The notes: a model not told the origin generated them from the sequence alone. Numbered from the stretch's first letter, positions 1 through 9,663 are shown. The stretch is DNA of 64,000 nt from Alphaproteobacteria bacterium (GCA_021774445.1 JAJFJA010000042.1:62001-126000); one strand, 5' to 3'. Numbers and translations are program-made.

Positions 1-1
1 G

Positions 2-406
2 GTGTGGATCGAGAGCCACAATGGTCGGGTCAAGGGGCAGGTCAAATGCATGGAGGGATGCAACGAGAATACGGTGTGGACCTGGAATGCGATCGGCAAG
101 CGGCGCGGCGCCTGGAACCTGGCGGCGGATGCCAATGAGGGCACCAAGGGATTCCTGCTCAACCATGCGATCAGCGATTTGCTGCCGAGCAAAGACGGCC
201 GGGCGATGTCGAACTCCGACCCGGTCACCGGCCAGGCGGCCTGGTTCGACCTGCGGGTTCGCGTGACCAAGGCCGAGCCGGCGCGGACCGAGCTGAGCGA
301 ACCGCAATTCCCGGTGTTGAAGGGTGTGCCGGGCCTACAAGAGCGGGCCAGGCGGTTGCGTTATGGCGGCGGCTTGGTGCGAACGGGACGAGGCAATAAG
401 CGATGA
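2..406 (+). CDS. soeA: sulfite dehydrogenase molybdopterin subunit SoeA, C-terminal end (partial)
   Basis: This is the 3' end of a DMSO-reductase-family molybdopterin oxidoreductase; the rest lies upstream of the window. The visible 134 residues carry the block TVWTWNAIGKRRGAWNL and later GFLLNHAISDLL and TGQAAWFDLRVRV, which I recognise as the end of the SoeA family. SoeA is the cytoplasmic catalytic subunit that oxidises sulfite to sulfate by the direct pathway. Its stop codon overlaps the start of the next gene (ATGA), so it is translationally coupled to soeB. The soeB-soeC-tauE order downstream supports the call. A related polysulfide or DMSO reductase subunit is the main alternative, since most of the protein cannot be seen. 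Confidence 0.85.
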   Translation: MWIESHNGRVKGQVKCMEGCNENTVWTWNAIGKRRGAWNLAADANEGTKGFLLNHAISDLLPSKDGRAMSNSDPVTGQAAWFDLRVRVTKAEPARTELSEPQFPVLKGVPGLQERARRLRYGGGLVRTGRGNKR

Positions 407-1155
407 CCAGCCTGCCGCAAAACGCCACGGGGACCAAACTCGGCCTGGTGATCGACCTGGATATCTGCGTCGGCTGCCATGCCTGCGCGGTGAGCTGTAA
501 GGAATGGAACGCCGGCGGACATTCCGCACCGCTGACCGACGACAAACCCTATGACAAGGATCCGCTCAGCGTCTGGTTCAACCGCATTCACAGTTTCGAA
601 GTCGGTGTCGGTCAGGAGAGCCGAACCGTTCATTTTCCCCGCAGCTGTTTGCATTGCGAAGAACCGGCTTGCGTCACCGTGTGCCCGACCGGCGCCTCCT
701 ACAAACGCGAGGAAGACGGGATCGTCCTGGTCAATGCCGATACCTGCATCGGCTGCAAGCTGTGCTCCTGGGCCTGCCCGTATGGGGCGCGCGAGTATGA
801 CCATGCTGACGGGGTGATGAAGAAATGCACCCTGTGTATCGACCGCATCCACAACGAAAATCTCGAGGAGGTGGACCGCGTGCCCGCCTGCGTTTCGACC
901 TGTCCGGCCGGCGCGCGACACTTCGGCGATCTGGGTGACGAGAACTCCGACGTATCGCGCCTGGTCGCGGAGCGCGCCGGTTATGCCTTGATGCCGGAGA
1001 TGGACTACAAACCGGTAAATCGCTATCTGCCGCCACGTCCGCGGAGCAGCCGCCAGACACCAGCGACGGATTACGAACCCGCGACGACCGGCGGCGGCGA
1101 TGCGCCTGCAAGTGCCGGTTTCTTGGCGTGGGTCGATCAGATGCTGTCCCGCTAA
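403..1155 (+). CDS. soeB: sulfite dehydrogenase iron-sulfur subunit SoeB
   Basis: The 250-residue protein is a four-cluster ferredoxin of the DmsB/NrfC type that carries electrons between the molybdenum subunit and the membrane anchor. Four cysteine sets are visible: C22/C25/C28/C32 (CVGCHACAVSC), C82/C85/C90/C94, C115/C118/C121/C125 and C142/C145/C163/C167. There is no signal peptide, which fits a complex facing the cytoplasm. The start ATG overlaps the soeA stop, and soeC follows at once. The C-terminal 60 residues are proline/alanine-rich and probably a flexible tail. Confidence 0.9.
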   Translation: MTSLPQNATGTKLGLVIDLDICVGCHACAVSCKEWNAGGHSAPLTDDKPYDKDPLSVWFNRIHSFEVGVGQESRTVHFPRSCLHCEEPACVTVCPTGASYKREEDGIVLVNADTCIGCKLCSWACPYGAREYDHADGVMKKCTLCIDRIHNENLEEVDRVPACVSTCPAGARHFGDLGDENSDVSRLVAERAGYALMPEMDYKPVNRYLPPRPRSSRQTPATDYEPATTGGGDAPASAGFLAWVDQMLSR

Positions 1156-1169
1156 GAGGCTCGCAACCC

Positions 1170-2129
1170 GTGCATCCAGCCTATTCCGTCATCTTCTTCA
1201 CGACCGCCTCGGGCGCCGGCTACGGGGCGCTGAGCCTGCTCGGCATCAACGCGCTGTTCGGCCATCTACCGACCGACAGATGGCTCGGCTTCGCCGCAAT
1301 GGCGGTGGCACTGGGGCTAATCACAGGTGGGTTGCTTTCGTCGACCTTTCACTTGGGCCACCCGGAGCGGGCCTGGCGAGCGGTCTCGCAATGGCGATCC
1401 TCTTGGTTGAGCCGCGAGGGATTGCTGTCCCTGATCACCTTTGTGCCGGCCGGGCTGTTTGGTATCGGCTGGGTGTTCTTCGGTCAAACGAGCGGGGTAT
1501 GGGCATGGTTCGGCGGCGCCGCGGCAGTGCTGGCGCTGTTGACCGTCTATTCCACCGGGATGATCTATGTCTCGTTGAAGCCGATACCGAACTGGAACAA
1601 TCGTTGGGTAACGCCAATCTACCTGGTGTTCTCGCTCGCCACCGGGGCGACGTGGCTTTATGCGCTGTTACGGTTGTTTGGGCTCAATCCTTATCCGCTG
1701 GCCGTGTTCGCCGCCATTTTCGGTGCGCTGGCCTGGGCGGCAAAACTCGGCTACTGGCGGTTTATCGATGGTGCGCCGGCAACGTCGACCACCGCGACCG
1801 CCACCGGTCTCGGCAACGACCACGCCGGTGAGGAGGGTCGGGTGCGGCTGCTCGAGGCACCGCATCTGGAAGAAAACTACCTGCAGCGCGAGATGGGATT
1901 TCAGGTGGCGCGAAAGCATGGGTCGAAACTGCGCCGGATCGCCCTCGTTTCCGGCGGCATCGCCCTATTGTTGTTGCTTGGCTCCGGCGCGAGCGATGGC
2001 GTGATCGGCCTGCTCGCCGCGGTGGTGGCGGCGGGGCTGACCGGGGTCGCGGTGTTGGTGGAACGGTGGCTGTTCTTCGCCGAGGCCAAACATGCCGTGA
2101 CGCTGTATTACGGCGCCGAGCGTATTTGA
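1170..2129 (+). CDS. soeC: sulfite dehydrogenase membrane anchor SoeC (DmsC/NrfD family)
   Basis: This hydrophobic protein (about 319 residues) is the quinone-reducing membrane anchor of the SoeABC complex. I chose the GTG at 1170, giving HPAYSVIFFTTASG, because family members start with a similar HPA(F/Y)SVIF segment. The frame is open from a GTG at 1128 inside soeB, but that would add an atypical polar leader. About eight membrane segments can be traced, with a charged cytoplasmic stretch around residues 205-255. A TauE-type exporter follows within 7 bases, consistent with a sulfite/sulfate module. Confidence 0.88.
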   Translation: MHPAYSVIFFTTASGAGYGALSLLGINALFGHLPTDRWLGFAAMAVALGLITGGLLSSTFHLGHPERAWRAVSQWRSSWLSREGLLSLITFVPAGLFGIGWVFFGQTSGVWAWFGGAAAVLALLTVYSTGMIYVSLKPIPNWNNRWVTPIYLVFSLATGATWLYALLRLFGLNPYPLAVFAAIFGALAWAAKLGYWRFIDGAPATSTTATATGLGNDHAGEEGRVRLLEAPHLEENYLQREMGFQVARKHGSKLRRIALVSGGIALLLLLGSGASDGVIGLLAAVVAAGLTGVAVLVERWLFFAEAKHAVTLYYGAERI

Positions 2130-2135
2130 GACGCC

Positions 2136-2906
2136 GTGGGTGCGATCATCGCCGATCCCCTGTTCTACGCGCTGGCCGGTCCGGCGCTGCTGGCCATGGG
2201 CATCGCCAAAGGCGGCCTCGGCGGCGGCATCGGACAGCTTGCGGTGCCGCTGATGGCGTTGGTGATCTCGCCGATACAAGCGGCGGCGATCATGCTGCCT
2301 ATCCTGTGCCTGATGGACATCTTCGCGGTGCGCGCCTACCGGCGTCGTTGGGATTGGGGCAATCTGCGACGCTTGCTGCCGGCGGGAATCGTCGGCGTTG
2401 CCATCGGCACCGCCACATTTCGCTTCCTGGATGCCGATTCCGTGCGGATTCTGCTCGGGCTGATTAGTTTGGGGTTCGTGTTGAGCCGATGGCTGCCCCG
2501 GCAAGCAAAGACGGAATACACAAAGCCGGGCTTCCTCCGCACCGGATTTTGGGGCGCGCTCTCAGGCTATACCAGCTTTATCGCGCATGCGGGCTCGCCG
2601 CCGATCCAAGTCGTCCTGTTGCCGCAACGGCTGGACAAAACGACATATGTGGGCACCGTGACACTGTTCTTTGCGGTGATAAACTACGTCAAACTGGTGC
2701 CCTATGGTTGGCTCGGTCAACTTGATACGACGAACCTGATGACGTCCCTCGTTCTCGCCCCGCTGGCCCCGATCGGAATCTATGCCGGCGTGTTCCTGCA
2801 CAAGAAAATCAACGAACAACTGTTCTACCGGTTGATGTACCTGATGCTGTTCGTGACCGGGTGCAAGCTGACCTATGACGGCCTGGTCGGCATCGGCGTG
2901 TTGTAG
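2136..2906 (+). CDS. tauE: TauE/SafE-family sulfite/sulfoacetate exporter
   Basis: The 256-residue integral membrane protein has the TauE/SafE pattern: two related four-helix halves, a glycine-rich first half (AKGGLGGGIGQLAVPLMAL) and a second-half block GALSGYTSFIAHAGSPPIQVVLLPQ typical of the family. These transporters export small anions such as sulfite, sulfate or sulfoacetate. The GTG start lies 6 bases after the soeC stop, so it is almost certainly co-transcribed with soeABC. Substrate is inferred from context only. Confidence 0.87.
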   Translation: MGAIIADPLFYALAGPALLAMGIAKGGLGGGIGQLAVPLMALVISPIQAAAIMLPILCLMDIFAVRAYRRRWDWGNLRRLLPAGIVGVAIGTATFRFLDADSVRILLGLISLGFVLSRWLPRQAKTEYTKPGFLRTGFWGALSGYTSFIAHAGSPPIQVVLLPQRLDKTTYVGTVTLFFAVINYVKLVPYGWLGQLDTTNLMTSLVLAPLAPIGIYAGVFLHKKINEQLFYRLMYLMLFVTGCKLTYDGLVGIGVL

Positions 2907-2924
2907 GATGGGCCGGCGCAGCGC

Positions 2925-4484
2925 ATGAGTTATCGCGGGGTCGTGGCGGCCGGGCACCCGGAGACGGCGGATGCGGCGGCGGCGATTCTGCGCACCGGCG
3001 GCAATGCGTTCGACGGCGCCTGCGCCGCCTTGGCCTGTGCGTGCGTTGCCGAGCCGGTCTTGGCGTCCCTCGGGGGCGGCGGATTCATGCTGACGCGCGA
3101 CCCATCCGGCACCGCAACGCTGTATGACTTCTTCGCACAAACGCCCAAGCGACAGCGGCCGGACGGCCAGGATTTCCGTACGACATTCGCGAATTTCGGT
3201 CACGTCTTGCAAGAGTTCCACATCGGCCTAGGATCGGTGGCGACCCCCGGCATGGTGCGCGGTCTGGTGACCATTCATCGCGAACACGGGGTGCTGCCGC
3301 TGGCGGAAGTCCTGGCGCCGGCGATCCGCCTGGCCCGCGACGGTGTGGTGATCAACGGGTTTCAGGCACACCTGTTTCAGGTCGTGGCGCCGATTTACTC
3401 GACAGCGTCCGCCAGGTCGACATTTGCGACGTTCTCCGGGCCCGGGAATCTGCCGGCCGCGGGCGACATCATGCGATGGCCGCAACTGGCCGACAGCCTC
3501 GAACTTTTGGCCCGGGAAGGCGACAGGCCGTTCTATGAGGGCGACGTCGCGCGCGCGCTGGTGGCGTGTTGCGAACAGGGGGGCGGCCACCTAGCGGCGG
3601 AGGACCTAGCCTGCTATCGCGTCGAACGCCGGGCGCCGTTGGCGATGAGCTATCGCGAAGCGCGAATACTGACCAACCCGCCGCCGTCCTTTGGTGGAAC
3701 CTTGATCGCCTTCGCCCTCAACCTGATCGAGCGGGCAAGGCTGGCGCCGGGCGATCTTGGGCAAACACGCCATCTCGACGCACTCGTGCGAATCATGGGC
3801 CTGACCGATAAGGCGCGGGTCGATAGCGGGTTGGGCGACAACGACCACCCGGAAAAGGCCCTACAGCGATTGCTCGATCCGGCGTTCATTCGTGACTATG
3901 CCGAAACCGTTGTCGGGCGACCCTCGACGACACGGGGCACCACGCATATCAGCGTGCTCGACGCCGCGGGGAATGCCGCGAGCCTGAGCCTCTCGAACGG
4001 CGAGGGCTGCGGCTTCGTGGTGCCGGCGACGGGCATCATGCCAAACAACATGCTCGGGGAAGAGGATATCAACCCTCAGGGCTTCAATTTGTGGGCAGAG
4101 GATTGCCGCATTGCATCGATGATGGCGCCAAGTCTGGTGACCTGGCCGGACGGGTCTATCGCGGCGCTGGGCTCCGGTGGATCAAATCGTATTCGAACGG
4201 CGCTGTTGCAGGTGTTGGTGAACCTGATCGATTTCGAACTGCCTTTGGCCGAGGCCGTATTCCGGCCAAGGTTGCATTTCGAAAGAGGTCGGCTCGACAT
4301 CGAACCGGGCTATCCAACGACGGTCGTGCAAGAGGTCGCCGCAACGCTCGATGAGTTTGAGGTGTGGTCAGCCCAGAGCCTGTTCTTCGGTGGTGTGCAC
4401 AGCGTCAGAGCCGGTCGGGACGGGGCGGACGCCAGCGGTGTCGGAGACCCGCGACGCTCGGGCATCGCCGTGGTGGTCAGCTGA
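2925..4484 (+). CDS. ggt: gamma-glutamyltransferase-family protein
   Basis: This 519-residue Ntn-hydrolase belongs to the gamma-glutamyltranspeptidase family, which cleaves the gamma-glutamyl bond of glutathione and related compounds after autoproteolysis. The processing/nucleophile motif TTHISV is present with predicted nucleophile T339; the N-terminal GGNAFDGACAALACACVAEPVLASLGGGGF block also fits. The usual signal peptide is missing: the protein begins directly with SYRGVVAAGHPETADAA, so it is probably cytoplasmic, as in shorter YwrD-like members. It follows the soe operon by 18 bases. Whether it acts on glutathione or on another gamma-glutamyl or acyl amide is unclear. Confidence 0.85.
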   Translation: MSYRGVVAAGHPETADAAAAILRTGGNAFDGACAALACACVAEPVLASLGGGGFMLTRDPSGTATLYDFFAQTPKRQRPDGQDFRTTFANFGHVLQEFHIGLGSVATPGMVRGLVTIHREHGVLPLAEVLAPAIRLARDGVVINGFQAHLFQVVAPIYSTASARSTFATFSGPGNLPAAGDIMRWPQLADSLELLAREGDRPFYEGDVARALVACCEQGGGHLAAEDLACYRVERRAPLAMSYREARILTNPPPSFGGTLIAFALNLIERARLAPGDLGQTRHLDALVRIMGLTDKARVDSGLGDNDHPEKALQRLLDPAFIRDYAETVVGRPSTTRGTTHISVLDAAGNAASLSLSNGEGCGFVVPATGIMPNNMLGEEDINPQGFNLWAEDCRIASMMAPSLVTWPDGSIAALGSGGSNRIRTALLQVLVNLIDFELPLAEAVFRPRLHFERGRLDIEPGYPTTVVQEVAATLDEFEVWSAQSLFFGGVHSVRAGRDGADASGVGDPRRSGIAVVVS

Positions 4485-4831
4485 GACACGGCGCCGCCAG
4501 TCCATCGAGCCGTCAAATATTCGAGCGCCTCTTGAAGCAGAGCCATGGGCGCCCAACATCCGCAATAAGACGAGGCGCCATATCTTCGCGGACAGCGACC
4601 GCAGGCATATGGCCACGCAGAGTTCTGCACCGGCCCAGCGATAACGCATGATCGACGGCGCGAACACGGCTCAAGATGCAGGCGCTGCGGAGGAGCCACA
4701 TAGCCCTATTGGTTGCAAAACAGCCGCAGACATGGTTGCCGACGCCGGCCCCTCACGCCCCCCAACAGATGGGTCGGCAGCAGTCGGCGGGGCGCGCCGG
4801 GCGGATAACCGGCGCGCCCTCCGGACTCGAG
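4485..4831. other. intergenic region between convergent ggt and mmsA
   Basis: About 350 bases separate two convergent genes. I see no credible gene: short open frames here have arginine/alanine-rich composition typical of noncoding frames in GC-rich DNA. The only structure noted is the perfect hairpin at 4790-4819. Confidence 0.6.
4790..4819 (-). terminator. hairpin downstream of mmsA, likely terminator
   Basis: Perfect 11-bp inverted repeat GGGCGCGCCGG / CCGGCGCGCCC with an 8-base loop, 13 bases beyond the mmsA stop codon. No T-tract follows on the minus strand, so it is either a weak intrinsic terminator or an mRNA 3'-end stabiliser. Confidence 0.5.
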
Positions 4832-6328
4832 CTAGCCGAGCGTCGGCATGACGAATTCGGCACCGCTGCGGATGCCGGTCGGCCATCGGGCGGTCACGGT
4901 CTTCAGCCTGGTATAGAAACGCACGCCCTCGGGCCCGTGCACGCTCATGTCGCCAAATAGCGACCGCTTCCAGCCGCCGAAACTGTGATAGGCCACGGGA
5001 ACCGGAATAGGCACGTTGACGCCGACCATGCCGACGCGGATCTGGCTCGCGAATTCTCGCGCGGCGTCGCCGTCGCGGGTGAAAATTGCGGTGCCATTAC
5101 CGTATTCATGCTCGTTGATCATAGCCACCGCAGCGCCATAGTCCGGCGCGCGAACAACCGAGAGCACGGGGCCGAAGATCTCCTCCTGATAGATCTTCAT
5201 GTCTGTCGTCACCCGGTCAAACAGGGTGCCACCGACATAAAAGCCGTTCTCGTATCCCTGCAGTCTCACGTCGCGGCCATCGACGACCAGTTCGGCGCCT
5301 TGCTCGACCCCGCTGTCGATATAGCCTGATACACGCTGTTGCGCCTCGCGGGTGATTAGCGGCCCCATTTCACTCTGCGGGTCGTTGCCCGGCCCGACCT
5401 TAAGGGACTGGACGCGCGGGCCAAGGCGGGAAACCAAGTCGTCGGCGGTGGCATCGCCAACGGCGACGGCCACGGAGACCGCCATGCACCGCTGGCCGGC
5501 GGAGCCATAACCGGCGCCCATGAGGGCATCGGTCGCGAGGTCCATGTCGGCATCGGGCATGACGATCATGTGGTTCTTGGCACCGCCCAGCGCCTGCACC
5601 CTTTTGCCGTTGTCGGCCGCGGTGCGATAGATGTACTCGGCGATCGGGGTGGAGCCGACAAAACTCACGGCCGCGATGTCCGGGTGGGTCAAGATGGCGT
5701 CGACGGCGGTCTTGTCGCCATGAACGACGTTGAAGACGCCGTCCGGCAGCCCCGCCTCTTGAAACAGCTCGCCAACTCTGACGGCGACCGACGGGTCGCG
5801 CTCCGACGGCTTCAGGACAAAGGTATTCCCGCAGGCGATGGCGATGGGGAACATCCACATCGGCACCATCGCGGGGAAGTTGAACGGCGTGATGCCGGCG
5901 CAGACGCCGACCGCCTGGCGGATCGAAAAACTGTCGACATTGGTGCCGACATTCTCCGAGAATTCGCCCTTCAGCAGGTGAGGAATGCCACAGGCGAACT
6001 CGACGACCTCAATGCCCCGCGTGACCTCGCCCACGGCGTCGTCGAATGTCTTACCGTGCTCCGAAGTGACAATCTTCGCAAGCTCATCGCGATGCTTGTT
6101 AAGCAATTCGTTGAAGCGGAACATGACCCGCGCCCGACGAAGGGCCGGGGTCGTCGACCATCCTTCGAACGCGGCTTTGGCGGCCGAGACGGCCTTGTCG
6201 ACCTCGGCAGGCGATGCCAGAGGCACTTGTCGCTGGGGGTCCCCCGTGGCGGGGTCGAAAACCTCGCTCACACGATCGGAAGAACCGGCGACCCGCTTGC
6301 CGGCGATGAAATGTGCAATGCTTTCCAT
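4832..6328 (-). CDS. mmsA: CoA-acylating methylmalonate-semialdehyde dehydrogenase
   Basis: The 498-residue aldehyde dehydrogenase oxidises (methyl)malonate semialdehyde to propionyl- or acetyl-CoA with NAD and CoA, in valine, thymine, beta-alanine or inositol breakdown. Family signs are the N-terminal HFIAGKRV, the substrate-pocket segment [23 protein letters not shown], the block [20 protein letters not shown], and the catalytic cysteine C281 in [14 protein letters not shown]. The ALDH active-site glutamate of ordinary ALDHs is replaced as usual in this CoA-acylating branch. Full length for the family (about 500). Transcribed alone; no valine-degradation genes flank it, so the physiological substrate is open. 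Confidence 0.93.
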   Translation of the reverse strand: MESIAHFIAGKRVAGSSDRVSEVFDPATGDPQRQVPLASPAEVDKAVSAAKAAFEGWSTTPALRRARVMFRFNELLNKHRDELAKIVTSEHGKTFDDAVGEVTRGIEVVEFACGIPHLLKGEFSENVGTNVDSFSIRQAVGVCAGITPFNFPAMVPMWMFPIAIACGNTFVLKPSERDPSVAVRVGELFQEAGLPDGVFNVVHGDKTAVDAILTHPDIAAVSFVGSTPIAEYIYRTAADNGKRVQALGGAKNHMIVMPDADMDLATDALMGAGYGSAGQRCMAVSVAVAVGDATADDLVSRLGPRVQSLKVGPGNDPQSEMGPLITREAQQRVSGYIDSGVEQGAELVVDGRDVRLQGYENGFYVGGTLFDRVTTDMKIYQEEIFGPVLSVVRAPDYGAAVAMINEHEYGNGTAIFTRDGDAAREFASQIRVGMVGVNVPIPVPVAYHSFGGWKRSLFGDMSVHGPEGVRFYTRLKTVTARWPTGIRSGAEFVMPTLG

Positions 6329-6517
6329 GGGCGTCTCCCTGGCGCTGGTTGCCGGGCTTTGCTCGGCTGCTCGCCAAGGCCCGTCGCCATTGAACCTGCC
6401 GCGCCCAAACGACAGGGCGCGGAGGGGGATGCTTACCCGTAGAGGCCCGTTATTGGAAGGCCAGAGTGATCAATGTGTTGATTCTTCAGGTGGCAGGCGG
6501 TTGCCGGCGAAGGCGCT

Positions 6518-7000
6518 TCAGCTCAAGGACCCTAGTCTGCCGCCAAAAAACACTAACGGGTCACCGTCGGCGTGGGAGAAGGCCTCGACCGCGCCGATCA
6601 GGATGACGTGGTCCCCGCCGGAAATCTGTTCCTGATTGTGGCATTCAAAACAGGCCAAGCTTCCGGCCAACCTGGTGCTGCCGCCCAGACCCTCAGAGCA
6701 GGCAATGCCATCGAACTTGTCCTCCTGAGGGGACGAAAAGCGATTGCACAGCGCCTCTTGCTCGGCGGCCAGGACATTGACGCAAAAATGGGATGCGGCC
6801 AGGAAGATCGACAGGCTTGGCGAACGTCGCTCGATGCTCCAGAGAATCAAGGGTGGATCGAGGGAAACGCTGGCGAAGGAATTGACCGTTATCCCGGCCC
6901 TGACGCCATCCTCGCCGGCCGCGGTGACGATCGTAACCCCGGTCGCGAAACGGCCGAGGGCTTGGCGAAGACGAAGGTTCGGGTTCTCATTGTCGGGCAT
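6518..7000 (-). CDS. flavin reductase-like domain protein
   Basis: About 160 residues matching the FMN-binding split-barrel flavin reductase family (HpaC/RutF-like), which supplies FMNH2 to two-component monooxygenases. Diagnostic segments are RQALGRFATGVTIVTA, AGITVNSFASVSLDPPLILW and FCVNVLAAEQEALCNRFS, and a C-terminal GDHVILIGAVEAF. The start at 7000 (MPDNENPN) is preceded by GGAGA at good spacing; an upstream in-frame start at 7033 lacks this. No monooxygenase partner gene lies next to it. It is read on the same strand as mmsA but 190 bases upstream, so it may be independent. Confidence 0.85.
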   Translation of the reverse strand: MPDNENPNLRLRQALGRFATGVTIVTAAGEDGVRAGITVNSFASVSLDPPLILWSIERRSPSLSIFLAASHFCVNVLAAEQEALCNRFSSPQEDKFDGIACSEGLGGSTRLAGSLACFECHNQEQISGGDHVILIGAVEAFSHADGDPLVFFGGRLGSLS

Positions 7001-7151
7001 TGGATCTCCATCGTCACCGGGAAGCACAGGCAAAGCACGTGCAGCAGGGTAGTATGAACGGGCGGCAGTTTAAATACGAACCGGTCGTGAGCGTGACCGC
7101 GATAGAGCGTTCGTGCTAACCCATAGCGGCCGCAGCGAAGAAGGAAGACCC

Positions 7152-9599
7152 ATGCCTACCCGTACGATTACCGCCAAGCCAACCGTATCGAACCTTGTGG
7201 CGCCAGAAACCACAGCGGTGCTCGAGGTGCTGGAGCGTAAGGTACTGTGGCTAGCCTGCTGGATGATCCACAACGCCAACCACCTGCGGCCGCAAAGGGA
7301 CGGGCTGAAAGTCGGGGGCCACCAGTCATCATCGGCTTCGGCGGTGACATTGATGACGGCGCTTTATCTGCACGTCATGCGGGAACAAGATCGGGTGGCC
7401 GTCAAGCCGCATGCGGCGCCGGTCTTTCATGCCCTGCAGTATTTGCTGGGCCGGCAGAGCCGCGAGCGGCTGGAGGCCTTTCGGGCCTTTGGCGGCGCCC
7501 AATCCTACCCATCCCGCACGAAAGATGCCGGTGGGGTCGATTTTTCAACCGGTTCAGTCGGGCTGGGTGTCGGCGTCACTCTGTTTGCTTCGTTGGTACA
7601 AGACTATGTGCGCCTGCACTCGTTTTCGGACCCGGCAAATCCGTCGGGACGAATGATCGCGCTGATGGGCGATGCCGAACTTGATGAAGGCAATATCTTC
7701 GAGGCGCTGCTGGAAGGCTGGAAACATGACGTCCGAAATCTGTGGTGGATTATCGACTATAACCGCCACAGCCTGGACGGCGTGGTAAATGACTATTTGT
7801 TCAAGCGAATTCAGGACTTCTTTCCGGCCGTCGGCTGGCAGGTCATTAACATCAAATATGGCAAGCGGCTCGAGGCGGCGTTCGTCGGGCCGGCCGGAGA
7901 GGCGCTGAAGGACTGGATCGACAGCTGCCCGAACCAGCTCTACTCGGCTTTGACGTTCAAGGGTGGCCCGGCCTGGCGGGAGCATCTGCAACATGATCTG
8001 GCCGGAACCAGCGGGCTAAAAGAGCTCCTGGACAGTCACGACGATGCCGCCTTGCAAAGCCTCATGACCAACCTCGGCGGTCACGACATGTCGAGCATCC
8101 TCGAAGCCTTGTTGAGTGTTGAGGACGACATACCTCGGTGTTTCGTCGCCTACACGATCAAGGGCTATCGACTGCCGCTGGCGGGCCACAAGGACAATCA
8201 CGCAGGCCTGATGACCGTCGCACAAATGGCCGATTTCAAGAAGATCAACGGCATTGCCGAGGGATCCGAGTGGGAACCGTTTGCAGGGCTGGATGAGGAC
8301 GCCCGGACGTTGCGAGACTTTTTGGCGGAAGTGCCTTCTCAAAGACGCCCGACCGCGAAGGGGCAGGCCCAGGTGAGCGTGCCGAAAATCGCGGCGCCGA
8401 CCGGAGAAACCCAGTCGACCCAGGAGGCGTTCGGGAAAATCGTCAATGAACTGGGCCGCGGCAACAGTGCGTTGGCCGACCGGCTGGTGACGACGTCGCC
8501 CGATGTGACCGTCTCGACCAATTTGGGCGGATGGGTCAATCAGCGCGCGGTATTCAGCCGCGACCCGGCGGCGGATACGTTCCGGGTCGAAAAGGTCGCC
8601 TCGCCGCTCAAATGGGACCAATCGCCAAGGGGTCAGCATATCGAGCTCGGCATCGCTGAAAATAACCTGTTCCTGCTCCTGGCAGCGCTGGGCCTCTCGC
8701 ACTCGATATTCGAGGCGCGTTTGCTGCCGATCGGCACGTTATACGACCCGTTTATCGCGCGCGGTTTGGACGCGCTCAACTATGCCTGTTATCAGGACGC
8801 CCGGTTCATGCTGGTGGCGACGCCGTCGGGTATCTCGCTGGCGGCCGAAGGGGGCGCTCACCAGTCAATCGCGACGCCACTGATCGGCATGGCCCAGGAT
8901 GGGCTTGCCGCCTTCGAGCCCAGTTTCGCCGATGAACTCGCGACGATCATGAGCTGGGCCTTCGACTATATGCAGCGAGATGGCAGTGCCGTCGAACCCG
9001 CCGGCATGGCAGTGCATCGTCGCGACGATCGGCCACGTACCGATTGGCTGCGGGATGTGGCCGGTGGCTCGGTCTATTTGCGGCTGTCGACACGGCCCGT
9101 CGCGCAACCCGACCGCCCGCTGACAGCGGCGTTGCGGGAGCAGATCATCGCCGGCGGTTACTGGTTGCACCCGCCGGCAGCGGGGTCGGAGCTAGCGATC
9201 GTCTACACCGGGGCCGTCACCCAGGAGGCGCAGGACGCGTTCGCGATGGTGAAGGAAGAGGTGCCGAGGGCCGGACTGCTGGCGGTGACCTCTGCCGACC
9301 GCCTCAACGCCGGCTGGCACGCGGCCGAGCGGGCGCGGCAAACCGGCCAGGCGGGATCGGTCGCCCATGTCGAAAACCTGCTGAGGCCACTGGCCGCGGA
9401 TGCGGGCCTGGTGAGCGTGGTCGATGGCCACCCCGCAACGCTGGGCTGGCTGGGGTCGGTCTGCGGCCACCGGGTGCGGGCTCTCGGGGTAGAGCATTTT
9501 GGACAATCGGGCGATATTATCGACTTGTTTCGGCATCACCGTATCGACCGGGACGCTATCTTGGATGCTGTCGCCGGGGCGCTAGCGGGGCGACTGTGA
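7152..9599 (+). CDS. orphan 2-oxoacid dehydrogenase E1 (AceE/transketolase-like)
   Basis: An 815-residue thiamine-diphosphate enzyme resembling the homodimeric AceE-type E1 that decarboxylates pyruvate or related 2-oxoacids. The N-terminal half has HQSSSASAVTLMTALY and the ThDP/Mg motif GDAELDEGN followed by WWIIDYNRHSLDG; the pyrimidine-domain half has ELGIAENNLFLLLAALGLS and later VYTGAVTQEAQDAF. It is somewhat shorter than E. coli AceE (887). The ATG at 7152 follows GAAGGAAGA; upstream starts lack a site. No E2 or E3 genes are nearby, so it either works with components elsewhere or, like the MdeB type, on 2-oxobutyrate. Divergent from the flavin reductase. Confidence 0.8.
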   Translation: MPTRTITAKPTVSNLVAPETTAVLEVLERKVLWLACWMIHNANHLRPQRDGLKVGGHQSSSASAVTLMTALYLHVMREQDRVAVKPHAAPVFHALQYLLGRQSRERLEAFRAFGGAQSYPSRTKDAGGVDFSTGSVGLGVGVTLFASLVQDYVRLHSFSDPANPSGRMIALMGDAELDEGNIFEALLEGWKHDVRNLWWIIDYNRHSLDGVVNDYLFKRIQDFFPAVGWQVINIKYGKRLEAAFVGPAGEALKDWIDSCPNQLYSALTFKGGPAWREHLQHDLAGTSGLKELLDSHDDAALQSLMTNLGGHDMSSILEALLSVEDDIPRCFVAYTIKGYRLPLAGHKDNHAGLMTVAQMADFKKINGIAEGSEWEPFAGLDEDARTLRDFLAEVPSQRRPTAKGQAQVSVPKIAAPTGETQSTQEAFGKIVNELGRGNSALADRLVTTSPDVTVSTNLGGWVNQRAVFSRDPAADTFRVEKVASPLKWDQSPRGQHIELGIAENNLFLLLAALGLSHSIFEARLLPIGTLYDPFIARGLDALNYACYQDARFMLVATPSGISLAAEGGAHQSIATPLIGMAQDGLAAFEPSFADELATIMSWAFDYMQRDGSAVEPAGMAVHRRDDRPRTDWLRDVAGGSVYLRLSTRPVAQPDRPLTAALREQIIAGGYWLHPPAAGSELAIVYTGAVTQEAQDAFAMVKEEVPRAGLLAVTSADRLNAGWHAAERARQTGQAGSVAHVENLLRPLAADAGLVSVVDGHPATLGWLGSVCGHRVRALGVEHFGQSGDIIDLFRHHRIDRDAILDAVAGALAGRL

Positions 9600-9651
9600 G
9601 GCCGTTCGCCGCAACGATTCCTTAAGATTTACTTGCCTATCGACCCCTAAG

Positions 9652-9663
9652 TTCGTGTATAAT
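9652..9663 (+). promoter_or_regulatory. consensus -10 box upstream of candidate small RNA
   Basis: TATAAT at 9658-9663 is a perfect sigma-70 -10 hexamer in an unusually AT-rich patch. A possible -35, TTGCCT at 9633-9638, is at 19 bases, longer than ideal. Transcription would begin near 9670, just before the closing stem of the structured region 9671-9769. Confidence 0.5.

Noticed and set aside
4491..4831. Short frames in the ggt-mmsA gap as possible genes
   Set aside because: Arg/Ala-rich composition, no ribosome sites, and several overlapping frames of equal quality.
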